Positions 1 to 7,752 of a stretch of 42,022 nucleotides of DNA are shown piece after piece; position 1 is the first letter of the stretch; each line of letters starts with the position of its first letter. Position numbers and translations under genes: made by a program. Below the pieces are notes generated by a model. That model ran no database searches. It was not told the origin of the DNA and saw nothing but the letters and a program-made list of their open reading frames with translations. Source of the DNA: Candidatus Hydrogenedentota bacterium (lineage in GTDB: Bacteria > Hydrogenedentota > Hydrogenedentia > Hydrogenedentales > SLHB01); contig JAIBAQ010000031.1 in NCBI GenBank assembly GCA_019695095.1, positions 1-42,022 on the forward strand, given 5' to 3'.

Positions 1-896
1 GCCGCGCGTGTGGAGCGGTTCACCAGAGCCACGCCAGCGACCGTAACACAACTTCCGAGCAGCATGCTTTGAGAGAGCGGCTCGTGAAGGATCAGCCACC
101 CCAGTGTTAATGCCACGAATGGATTGATGTAGGCGTATGTTGTGACGAAGGCAGCGGGAAGCTTCGACAGTGCGTAGATGAATGAACCGAATCCAACGAG
201 TGAGCCGAAGATAATGAGGTACGCTAAGGAAACGGCATTGCTAGCGTTCAAGGTGAACTTGGGGGCTTCGCCCATAGCCAACCCGAGCAAGACTAGAACC
301 GATCCACCTATTACGTTCTGAGGTCCGGCAATTGCCAGGGGCGCTGCGTGAATGGCAGTACGCTTCACGTAGAGACTACCAGCGCTCCATCCGAACGTGG
401 CCAATAGGGCGCACGCCAAGCCCTGCATGTGCGCGACTTCAAAGGACGTCTCGGTAAGTTCGCGGTGAAAGATGATGCATACGCCGCCGGTGCCAAACAG
501 AAGCCCAACGATGGTGAGAAGGTTCAGCGGGCGCCGCGGCGGTAAGAAAGACTCTATGATGACCACCCACATGGGCGTTGTGCTGATGATAATCGCGGCC
601 ATGCCGCTTGAGATGGTTTGCTCGGCATAGACGACCAATCCGTTGGCGAAAGCCAGAAAGAGGAATCCGGATATGGCCAAATCCTTCCACGCACTTCTGG
701 GGGGAAGATGAAAACCCGCAAGGCGGGCAATGAGCATGAATAGAATGCCTGCAATGACGAAGCGTATCCCCGCAAACAATGCCGGAGGCAGACTAGCTAC
801 GCCAATCCGAATGGCCAGATAGGTCGTCCCCCAGAAAAAGCAGACCGATAGCCAAGCCCCGTAGGCTGCAATGGGAGGTTTGCCATCGGATGTCAT
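1..896 (-). CDS. EamA/DMT-family membrane transporter, 3' end cut by window edge
   Basis: Predicted inner-membrane exporter of the drug/metabolite transporter superfamily (two EamA repeats, about ten helices); the substrate cannot be told from sequence. The frame opens with ATG at 896 (MTSDGKPP), followed by a first helix containing FFWGTTYLAIR. Near the left edge it reads TYAYINPFVALTLGW, the signature of the second EamA repeat. About 298 codons are visible against a usual 290-310, so only a few C-terminal residues should be missing. Upstream lies a near-perfect palindrome (978-996, CCTCAA...TTGAGG) that could be an operator. The gene faces left, away from its neighbours, and shows no operon link. 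Confidence 0.9.
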   Translation of the reverse strand, partial: MTSDGKPPIAAYGAWLSVCFFWGTTYLAIRIGVASLPPALFAGIRFVIAGILFMLIARLAGFHLPPRSAWKDLAISGFLFLAFANGLVVYAEQTISSGMAAIIISTTPMWVVIIESFLPPRRPLNLLTIVGLLFGTGGVCIIFHRELTETSFEVAHMQGLACALLATFGWSAGSLYVKRTAIHAAPLAIAGPQNVIGGSVLVLLGLAMGEAPKFTLNASNAVSLAYLIIFGSLVGFGSFIYALSKLPAAFVTTYAYINPFVALTLGWLILHEPLSQSMLLGSCVTVAGVALVNRSTRA

Positions 897-1010
897 GCGT
901 TTGGTGTACCGTTGCCGTTGGACCTGCTTGCGGGTGGAAATCCTATCCTTTTTAGGGACGGGATTCACTTCGCCATTCCTCAAAGAATTCTTGAGGGAGA
1001 AGAAAGCGTG

Positions 1011-1346
1011 TCACCCCGCCAGCTTTTCGCTGTGGTCAAGCGAGGGAACTAAAGGAGTGGAAGCGGCTACTACTTCGATATCGTAGCCCCGTCGAAGAAG
1101 TGCCTCGCGAATATCGCACACAATCCGCCTGCGTTCAGAGTCGCTTATTGGCAACGATTCTGGTGCGGCCTCCCATTCCTGGATCGACGCTTCAAAGATG
1201 CGTAACCCTTGAGATCCAATCAGTACCTCTGCGGCTATATGCACTTGGCGATCGGTCTCTCTATAACAAATTGAAGTCATGCCGCTGACTTCCAGACTCG
1301 AGCCGCTGGGACATTCGAAAAGCACGGCCTTGAATAGTGAGACCAC
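1011..1346 (-). CDS. Small Imm74-like (polymorphic-toxin immunity family) protein
   Basis: A 111-residue cytoplasmic protein with no signal or membrane segment. The stretch from about residue 25 to 95 fits my memory of the Imm74 immunity family: a beta-rich start, then a segment like 'SIQEWEAAPESLPIS', then a helix with ERRRIVCDIREAL and a final strand YDIEVV. The start is GTG at 1346, supported by AAGGAG (1354-1359 on the opposite strand) seven bases upstream. Such proteins neutralise toxins of contact-dependent systems, but no toxin gene is next to it, so it is an orphan or a domesticated relative. Family assignment is by pattern only. Confidence 0.65.
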   Translation of the reverse strand: MVSLFKAVLFECPSGSSLEVSGMTSICYRETDRQVHIAAEVLIGSQGLRIFEASIQEWEAAPESLPISDSERRRIVCDIREALLRRGYDIEVVAASTPLVPSLDHSEKLAG

Positions 1347-1506
1347 CTGACGACTCCTTTTCCTTCAACTGCTGCAAGTCTCTCCCTACCACTAATTGGT
1401 TGATGCGTACTTCGTCGAAAAGAAATACTATTCAGGTCCAATACAATCTGGAATTCGGTATGCATATCTTTATTCAAGACAATTCAGCGGTGAAGACGTT
1501 GCGCTT

Positions 1507-2310
1507 ATGTGCCCTGAACTAATCACTTATCACGGAACCACGGTCAGTTCGTACACGACCATGATGGCGCTCGCGCTGTTTGTATCGGTGTACCTGGCGG
1601 CCCGTGAATGCGAGAAGCGCCGTTTGCGGCTTACTCCACTTGTTGGACTTCTCATCTTTGCGGCTGGATATATGGGTGCGCGTCTCCTCTATGTCATTCA
1701 AGAAGAAGGATTGAGCCGTATCTGGCGAGCGGCTCAATTTTGGCAGCCCGGACTTGTGTTTCATGGCGGCCTTGTTGCGGGAGCCTTAGTCTTCCTCGTA
1801 TATCTTCGCATCCGGCGAATCCCGTTGATTGACGCATTGGATATTGCTGCGCCGTACGCCGCATTGGGTGAGGCCATTGGACGCGTAGGTTGCCTCTTAA
1901 ACGGATGTTGCTGGGGGACCGCCACGCTTGCGCCGTGGGCATTGACCTATCCGCCGGGATCGTTCCCCTTCACTCAGCAGCTCGAAGCGGGAATTCTGGC
2001 CGCTGGGGCACAGTCCTCATTGCCCGTTCACCCCACGCCGATCTACCTGACCATTGGGTTGACTCTGGTATTCGTTATTCTCAAGCGCAGTCTTGATTGG
2101 AGCGCGTTTGCAGGCGTCACGATCTTGCTCTATGCCCTTCTCCAAGGCATATTGCGGTTTGCCGTCGAGTGCTATCGAGGCGATGTCACGCCCATTCTAT
2201 GGGGACTCACGTGGGGACAGTGGATTAGCGCCGCCCTTGTCGCGGTGTCAGCCGCAATGCTTCTGTTGGCTTACCGGCGGCATCAGGAACGATGGACGGC
2301 TCGCTATTGA
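1507..2310 (+). CDS. lgt: Prolipoprotein diacylglyceryl transferase
   Basis: Integral membrane enzyme that moves diacylglycerol from phosphatidylglycerol to the lipobox cysteine of prelipoproteins, the first step of lipoprotein maturation. Family landmarks are visible in order: GLVFHGGLVAG, then the signature GEAIGRVGCLLNGCCWG with the conserved Arg and Asn, then LPVHPTPIYL, then RFAVECYRGD and a closing GLTWGQWIS helix. The frame is open further upstream to 1396, but the ATG at 1507 (MCPELITYHG) gives the normal Lgt N-terminus and 267 residues, so I chose it. The 3' end overlaps the convergent sulfatase gene by 7 bp. The neighbouring sulfatase is itself a predicted lipoprotein and so a likely client. 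Confidence 0.93.
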   Translation: MCPELITYHGTTVSSYTTMMALALFVSVYLAARECEKRRLRLTPLVGLLIFAAGYMGARLLYVIQEEGLSRIWRAAQFWQPGLVFHGGLVAGALVFLVYLRIRRIPLIDALDIAAPYAALGEAIGRVGCLLNGCCWGTATLAPWALTYPPGSFPFTQQLEAGILAAGAQSSLPVHPTPIYLTIGLTLVFVILKRSLDWSAFAGVTILLYALLQGILRFAVECYRGDVTPILWGLTWGQWISAALVAVSAAMLLLAYRRHQERWTARY

Positions 2311-4559
2311 GCGGGATTCGTGTCCGCAGTTGAGGCTTTCGGCGGCTCACTCGAATCTGCCGTCAACTCCGCAAAGGCAGGTAACCCGCGAATTGAATCG
2401 AGGTCGGTATCGGACGCGAGCAACTGCTTGAAACGGTCCTTCGCAATCTTCTTCTGAGCGACGCTTCTCAGGTGGGCAACGGCTTCCTCATTCTTGCCCT
2501 GCAACGCACAGATACACGCAAGGTTGTATTCGGGAATCCAAGAATCGGGTCTGATATCGACGGCGCTCTGATAGAAGGTGGACGCTTTCTCGTAATCCTT
2601 CAACCTTGTGGCCGAAACCCCCGCTTGCACAAGGGCATGGAAATTCTGCGGAGCAACGTCCAATGCCTTTTCATACTGCGCCAAGGCTCGTGTGAAGTCT
2701 TCACGGAGAAAGTAGAGGTCGGCGATGCTGGCCAAGGCCCGCGGAGAGGTGGCATCTTCCTGCAGTGCTTTGTCATACCACTGTTGAGCCGTCTCCAAAT
2801 CGCCCTGTTCTGCCAAGACGAATCCTAATTGGAGCATTGCCTCCACGAAACGAGGGGTAATCTCTAACGCCTTGCGATAGTGCTGTTCGGCTTCCTTGAA
2901 ATCTCCCTTTTGAAGCGAAATAAAACCGAGCATATGCTCGGCTCTCGCTTGGTTCGGGTCAATCGCCAGCGACTCCTGATACTCGGCAGCGGCCTCCTCC
3001 CGCTTCTGTTGACGCATGAGCACATACGCGAGCGTGTTGCGCGCAGAGACGTGACGCGGCAGATCGGTGACTACTGCCCTCAAGGTCTTCTCAGCATCCT
3101 CGTAGCGACCCTGCTGCGCAAAGTGACGCGCGTCTTCCAACTTCTCGTGATAGGGCAAACCATCCTTGGGGTCCATGCCCTGCATTGCTTGACGCTGTGA
3201 GTCCGCAGACAAATACCCTAGCGCCTGAAGCATCTCCATGGTTTCGTTGTCCATCGGATTTCGCGTCTCGACCAGCGCTCGTCCATCACTCTCCTGGATA
3301 AGCTTAGAAAGCTCGCCGTCAAGGCGGATGGCGACTTCCGGAGTGCGTGCGTGGATGTTCTCAAGTTCCTTGGGATCTTTCGCCAGATCGTACAGTTCGG
3401 GTTTGGGCGCACGGATGTATTTGTAGCCGTCCATTCGAATCCCGAACAGCGGGGCCATCCCAAACCCAACTTCAGAAAGTAGCGACTCGCAGTATTGTGG
3501 GAGTTGAGGTGGTGGAACTTTCCCTTGAAACGCCGATACAAGGTCCTGCCCCTGAGTCCCTTCGCCCCCGGTCACACCTGCGATCGACAAAATCGTTGGC
3601 ATGAGGTCGATGCAGCGCACCGGGCCGTTATAAGTCGTCTGGGGGGAGAAACACGCAGGATAGCGCAGGATCAGAGGAACGCGAATAGTCGCATCGTAGA
3701 TGAAAATCGCGTGCGTCTTTTCGCCGTGCTCGCCAAGGCTCTCGCCGTGGTCTGCCGTAACCACAATGAGTGTATTGTCCAGTTGGCCTTGGTTTGCGAG
3801 CCAATCCACGAGAATACCGACCGCTGTGTCAGCCTGGGCGATTTCAGCGTCGTAGGGTGATGGCATGAGGTAGCCGTTCTCAACATTCGCTTCGTAGGGT
3901 TGGTGGGGATCGAAGAAATGTGTCCACAGGAAAAAAGGAGGACGGTTCTCTTTGGAAGCCCATTCCTCCAGCCAGGTTACTGCCCGCGTGGCAGTCTTGG
4001 GGCCAGGCCGGTCCGGGATCATGAAGAGCGGCGGTTTATCTTCCTCCCACATCTCGTCATCATAGGAATCAAAGCCTTGTGTCAGATTGTATCGTCGGGC
4101 GAGTACCTGAGCGGATACCGCGGCATGAGTGTCGTACCCGGCAGTCTTCAGGCATTCGGCCAATGTAACGGCTTCGTCACTGAGTGCATACGTCCCGTTG
4201 TCCCGAACGCCGTGTGCTGGCGGCAACAACCCCGTCATAATGGATGCGTGAGCCACCATTGTTATCGGGGCGGTGGTTGCGCAGTCGGTGCACAATACGC
4301 CCTCCCTGGCGATCCGGTCGATCACCGGCGTGCGCGCGAGGCCAAATCCGTAAGCGCCGAGGCGATCTGCGCGCGTCGTATCAAGGGTGATCAGCAACAC
4401 GTTTGGACGCGTTGGCATGGGCGGAGTTGAAGTCTGCTGGTCTTTCGGTTGACAGCCCGCCATTCCTAGAACCGAAACGACAAGAAAGAGACACAACAGC
4501 GCTGGTCGCCACAATTTCATGAGAATTGTCTGTGCACGCCTCTCGGTCATCTGTTTCAT
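2304..4559 (-). CDS. Lipoprotein sulfatase-fold hydrolase with C-terminal TPR repeats
   Basis: 751 residues: a signal peptide ending in LGMAGC (lipidation Cys near 36), an alkaline-phosphatase-superfamily sulfatase domain (about 50-450) and roughly seven TPRs (about 480-740). Metal-site motifs are present (LDTTRADRLG near 60-69, TADHGESLGEHG). The residue normally converted to formylglycine is Thr: the 'C-x-P-x-R' signature reads T100-M-V-A-H-A-S-I-M-T-G. The protein is thus unlikely to be a classical sulfatase; a Thr nucleophile as in phospho- or phosphoethanolamine transferases of the superfamily is possible. Starts at 4559, 4550 or 4520 are all plausible; AGGA fits the 4550 ATG. The upstream region is almost entirely repeat copy 1. 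Confidence 0.88.
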   Translation of the reverse strand: MKQMTERRAQTILMKLWRPALLCLFLVVSVLGMAGCQPKDQQTSTPPMPTRPNVLLITLDTTRADRLGAYGFGLARTPVIDRIAREGVLCTDCATTAPITMVAHASIMTGLLPPAHGVRDNGTYALSDEAVTLAECLKTAGYDTHAAVSAQVLARRYNLTQGFDSYDDEMWEEDKPPLFMIPDRPGPKTATRAVTWLEEWASKENRPPFFLWTHFFDPHQPYEANVENGYLMPSPYDAEIAQADTAVGILVDWLANQGQLDNTLIVVTADHGESLGEHGEKTHAIFIYDATIRVPLILRYPACFSPQTTYNGPVRCIDLMPTILSIAGVTGGEGTQGQDLVSAFQGKVPPPQLPQYCESLLSEVGFGMAPLFGIRMDGYKYIRAPKPELYDLAKDPKELENIHARTPEVAIRLDGELSKLIQESDGRALVETRNPMDNETMEMLQALGYLSADSQRQAMQGMDPKDGLPYHEKLEDARHFAQQGRYEDAEKTLRAVVTDLPRHVSARNTLAYVLMRQQKREEAAAEYQESLAIDPNQARAEHMLGFISLQKGDFKEAEQHYRKALEITPRFVEAMLQLGFVLAEQGDLETAQQWYDKALQEDATSPRALASIADLYFLREDFTRALAQYEKALDVAPQNFHALVQAGVSATRLKDYEKASTFYQSAVDIRPDSWIPEYNLACICALQGKNEEAVAHLRSVAQKKIAKDRFKQLLASDTDLDSIRGLPAFAELTADSSEPPKASTADTNPAQ

Positions 4560-4561
4560 CC

Positions 4562-4753
4562 TAGTGCGGATTTCTCACGAACACACTTGAACCTCTCTCG
4601 TAACCAATGTGCTTGTCTGACTTGCGGCCAAAAACAAAGCGATTCCCCGAAGACAGGGTGTGTTTGCGAGAAATCCTCATGGCATAACCTCCAAGTCTTG
4701 CACGTGAGCAAATTGCGTCGGCGCTCAGCTGCGCCGGTGCAAATTGCGGACTA
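4562..4753 (+). repeat. Dispersed MITE-like repeat, copy 1 (192 bp)
   Basis: Full copy of the family also seen at 12753, 23581 and 33127. It runs from TAGTGCGGATTTCTCAC to ATTGCGGACTA, flanked by TA. The first 115 bases carry an inverted repeat (GGATTTCTCACGAACACACT against the complement of TGTTTGCGAGAAATCC), the last 45 a GC-rich hairpin around GCGTCGGCGC...GCGCCGGTGC. It fills half the 409-bp gap between two divergent genes, and its left end lies two bases from the most upstream ATG of the sulfatase gene. Confidence 0.9.
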
Positions 4754-4824
4754 CCTCACATCCGCAAACGAACCACATGGTACCAGTTGCGGCTTAATCA
4801 CTCCTAACGCTTGAACCCCAGTTC

Positions 4825-4853
4825 TTGTCTGTGGCTGGACGATGGACTAAACT
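4825..4853 (+). promoter_or_regulatory. Candidate sigma-70 promoter for the CobW-type GTPase gene
   Basis: TTGTCT (4825-4830) and TAAACT (4848-4853) are separated by 17 bp, each matching four of six consensus bases. The start would lie near 4860, giving a leader of about 110 bases. The rest of 4754-4968 shows no gene or RNA structure that I recognise. Confidence 0.4.
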
Positions 4854-4968
4854 TAATGAGGACGGTGGACGCACCCGCCGCCCTGCGCTGCTAGGATTCT
4901 GAACCCGCACAACTGCACGGTGGACAGCTTTGTTGAGCCCTTGTCCCACTTATACAGGGTCTTAAAGA

Positions 4969-6057
4969 ATGAGACTGATCCTTGTAGGCGGCTTTCTTGG
5001 CGCCGGAAAGACCACACTTCTCGGAGTTGCGGCGAGGCATTTGTCCGCGCGCGGCTTCAAAGTGGGAATGATCACAAATGACCAAGCCCCCGACCTGGTG
5101 GACACGGCCCTATTGACTCGTTTTGGAACCAACGTGAAAGAGGTGGCGGGGAGTTGTTTTTGCTGCAACTTCGGGGGCTTCACCCACGCGGTTCAGTCCT
5201 TGGCCGACTCCGGCGCCGACTGCATACTCGCGGAACCTGTGGGTAGTTGTACGGACCTCTCTGCGACTATTGTTCATCCCATTAAGAGACAATTCACCGA
5301 TTGGCAGATTGCACCGTTGAACGTCTTGGTCGATCCTGTTCGCGCGAGAGAGGTGACGTCCTCGGCGAGTTCCCCGCTCCATCCCGACGCATCGTACATT
5401 CTGGAGAAGCAGTTGGAAGAAGCGGATTGCATCTTGCTGAACAAGGTGGACACGTTGTCAGAAAGCGACCGCAAACAACTGGTGTCAGCTCTGAAGGCAC
5501 GCTACCCGCACGCAGACGTTATAGCTGTCTCGGCGTTGCGGAAAATGGGAGTAGCCGAATGGCTGGACGCCGCTCTGGACGCCAAAGGCGTGGATACGCG
5601 CATAGCAGCGGTCGACTATGACCGCTATGCAAACGGGGAATCGGTCCTGGGGTGGCTGAACGCAACCGTTGAGCTGACCTGGATACGTGACGACGAGCCG
5701 GATTGGGAAACGATTGCGCTGCGTTTGATGACTGCTCTTGGCAAACGTTTTCACGAGACAAGTTCGGAAATCGGCCACATCAAGATTCTTATGAATGCAT
5801 CTCACGGACAGCTTGTAGCCAATCGAACCGGCCTGCACGACGCCGACTCATTTCGCCTGGACGGGAATCTCGACGAATCAGCGGTGTTTCTGATCGTGAA
5901 CGCCCGAGTGCAATCGTCCCCATCGGAGTTGGAAAAGGTGTTTCGCGTGTCCTTGGAAGAAGTCACAAAGGAGCATTCCAGTTCGGCCATTCGGGCTCTC
6001 CACTGCATCAAGCCAGGGCGGCCCGTACCCACCTTTCGCTACAGCGCCACAGGCTGA
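4969..6057 (+). CDS. CobW/COG0523-family GTP-binding metallochaperone-like protein
   Basis: G3E-family GTPase of 362 residues. Walker A GGFLGAGKTT (7-16), the family's metal-binding motif C63-F-C65-C66 (CxCC) and the guanine-specificity motif NKVD (158-161) are all present, and the C-terminal half is divergent. Relatives insert or deliver zinc, cobalt or other metals to target enzymes using GTP hydrolysis. Which metal or client is used here cannot be read: no metalloenzyme or cobalamin gene is adjacent, and leuA follows 150 bp later on the same strand. The N-terminal MRLILVGGFLGAGKT is typical, so the start is secure although the ribosome binding site is weak. Confidence 0.88.
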   Translation: MRLILVGGFLGAGKTTLLGVAARHLSARGFKVGMITNDQAPDLVDTALLTRFGTNVKEVAGSCFCCNFGGFTHAVQSLADSGADCILAEPVGSCTDLSATIVHPIKRQFTDWQIAPLNVLVDPVRAREVTSSASSPLHPDASYILEKQLEEADCILLNKVDTLSESDRKQLVSALKARYPHADVIAVSALRKMGVAEWLDAALDAKGVDTRIAAVDYDRYANGESVLGWLNATVELTWIRDDEPDWETIALRLMTALGKRFHETSSEIGHIKILMNASHGQLVANRTGLHDADSFRLDGNLDESAVFLIVNARVQSSPSELEKVFRVSLEEVTKEHSSSAIRALHCIKPGRPVPTFRYSATG

Positions 6058-6091
6058 CCCCACTCGAATTTCTGCGGGTCCGAGCCTCTCT

Positions 6092-6121
6092 TTGAACTCA
6101 TTCGGATGCCTTTGGTACGCT
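6092..6121 (+). promoter_or_regulatory. Possible promoter for leuA
   Basis: TTGAAC (6092-6097), an 18-bp spacer and TACGCT (6116-6121) lie about 90 bases before the leuA start. The match is moderate. I see no leucine-codon-rich leader peptide or attenuator between it and the gene. Confidence 0.3.
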
Positions 6122-6210
6122 GGAGGCGTGGGTGTGTGAAGTGTCAGCACTTCAGGAATCCAATAGCGTATTTCACGTTGGATAGGCCCCGCGATTTCAA
6201 AGGAGGAAAC

Positions 6211-7719
6211 GTGTCCGAACGCGTTGAGATATTCGATACGACATTGCGCGATGGCGAGCAGTCTCCCGGCGCAAGCATGAATGTGCACGAAAAGCTGCAA
6301 ATGGCCCAACAACTTGAGCGCCTGGGAGTCGATATTATCGAGGCCGGGTTCCCAATCGCATCGGAGCAGGAATTCGAGGGCGTGCGGCAGGTGGCAAAGA
6401 CTGTAAAGAAGCCCCGAGTAGCAGCGTTGGCACGCGCAAACAAGGCCGACATCGAGCGGGCGGCTAAGGCCATCGAAGTGGCGCAATCCCCTGTTTTGCA
6501 CACATTTATCGCGACTTCAGAGATTCATCTCGAGTACAAGCTCAAGATGAGCCACCAACAAGTGCTGGACAAGGTCGGTGAGTCCGTTCGGCTTGCGAAG
6601 AGTCTGATTGGGCGCGTCGAATACTCCGCCGAGGATTCGACACGTAGTAACTTTGAGTACCTTGCTCAAGTCGCCAAGGTGGCTATCGAGGCCGGCGCGG
6701 ACGTAATAAACCTTCCGGACACTGTTGGGTATACGACACCCGTCGAGATTGAAGAGATGTTCCGATACGTAATTGCCAATGCCCCCGGATCGGACCGCGT
6801 CGTCTTTTCGTGTCATAACCACAACGACCTTGGTTTGGCGGTAGCGAACGCTTTGGCCGCGCTACGCGGCGGCGCACGCCAAATCGAATGTTGCGTAAAC
6901 GGCATCGGTGAGCGTGCCGGGAACACGGCGCTCGAAGAAGTCGTCATGGCAATGAAGACCCGTCAGAATGTCTATCCATTCACGACGGGCATTATCACCG
7001 AAGAGATTACTAACACCAGCCGCTTGCTGGGCAATCTGACCGGCCTAACCGTGGCATACAACAAGCCCATCGTGGGTCGCAATGCATTTGCCCATGAAGC
7101 CGGCATTCATCAGCACGGCGTCATTGCCAGCCGTATTACCTACGAAATCATGACTCCCGAGTCCGTGGGCCGAACCAGCAATGAATTGGTGCTGGGTAAG
7201 CACTCGGGCAAACATGGACTGACGAAGCGCTGCGCGGACCTTGGTTTCACACTGACCGAAGAAGAGATATCGATCCTCTATCAGAAGTTCATCGCGCTTG
7301 CGGATAAGAAAAAGGAAGTGTACGAAGACGATTTGCGCGTGTTGATCGCATCAACCAGGAACGAGAGCTTCGAGATCTACACGTTGGAGCAACTCCGGAC
7401 GGCGGGCAACGATCCGACCTTGGGTTTTGTGAAGCTCAAGCGCGGAAACGAAGAGTTCATGGAGACGGCTACCGGCGATGGTCCGGTCGATGCCGCATGC
7501 CAAGCCATCGAACGAATCACCGGAGTCAGCGGGCGTTTGCAGGAGTTCAGCATCCGCGCGGCCACACCGGGTCGAGAAGCTCTGGGCGAAGCGCATGTCA
7601 CGGTCGATCTCAACGGCAAGTCATACTATGGCACCGGGGCCAGCACGGACATCGTCGAAGCGGCAGTCCACGCCTATCTGGGCGCGATCAACAAGCATCT
7701 GGCGTTGCAGGAGCAGTAG
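6211..7719 (+). CDS. leuA: 2-isopropylmalate synthase
   Basis: Catalyses the Claisen condensation of acetyl-CoA with 2-oxoisovalerate, the committed step of leucine synthesis. The catalytic TIM barrel shows DTTLRDGEQSPGASM at the N-terminus, NLPDTVGYTTP, the metal ligands in SCHNHNDLGLAVAN and the G-x-GERAGN motif. The LeuA allosteric regulatory domain occupies roughly residues 385-500 (TATGDGPVDAACQAI). The long frame opens at 6106, but the GTG at 6211 has a strong AAGGAGG four bases upstream and gives the usual length of 502 residues. No leuBCD genes are in the window. Citramalate or homocitrate synthase are the alternatives; overall length and regulatory domain favour LeuA. Confidence 0.95.
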   Translation: MSERVEIFDTTLRDGEQSPGASMNVHEKLQMAQQLERLGVDIIEAGFPIASEQEFEGVRQVAKTVKKPRVAALARANKADIERAAKAIEVAQSPVLHTFIATSEIHLEYKLKMSHQQVLDKVGESVRLAKSLIGRVEYSAEDSTRSNFEYLAQVAKVAIEAGADVINLPDTVGYTTPVEIEEMFRYVIANAPGSDRVVFSCHNHNDLGLAVANALAALRGGARQIECCVNGIGERAGNTALEEVVMAMKTRQNVYPFTTGIITEEITNTSRLLGNLTGLTVAYNKPIVGRNAFAHEAGIHQHGVIASRITYEIMTPESVGRTSNELVLGKHSGKHGLTKRCADLGFTLTEEEISILYQKFIALADKKKEVYEDDLRVLIASTRNESFEIYTLEQLRTAGNDPTLGFVKLKRGNEEFMETATGDGPVDAACQAIERITGVSGRLQEFSIRAATPGREALGEAHVTVDLNGKSYYGTGASTDIVEAAVHAYLGAINKHLALQEQ

Positions 7720-7732
7720 ACCGACTGCTTTT
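7713..7732 (+). terminator. Weak intrinsic terminator at the end of leuA
   Basis: GCAGT (7713-7717) pairs with ACTGC (7724-7728) across a 6-nt loop and is followed by TTTT. It overlaps the leuA stop codon and sits in the 33-bp gap before the convergent gene. The stem is only 5 bp. Confidence 0.3.
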
Positions 7733-7752
7733 GAAGTGCCGAGACTCTTCAA

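Noticed and set aside
4587-4814. Similar short open frames in repeat copies 1, 3 and 4 (shared words KSSWH, HVS, IADY) that could suggest a conserved small protein
   Set aside because: The similarity follows from nucleotide identity of the repeat. Copy 3 has a stop inside the frame, the starts differ, and no ribosome binding site is shared.
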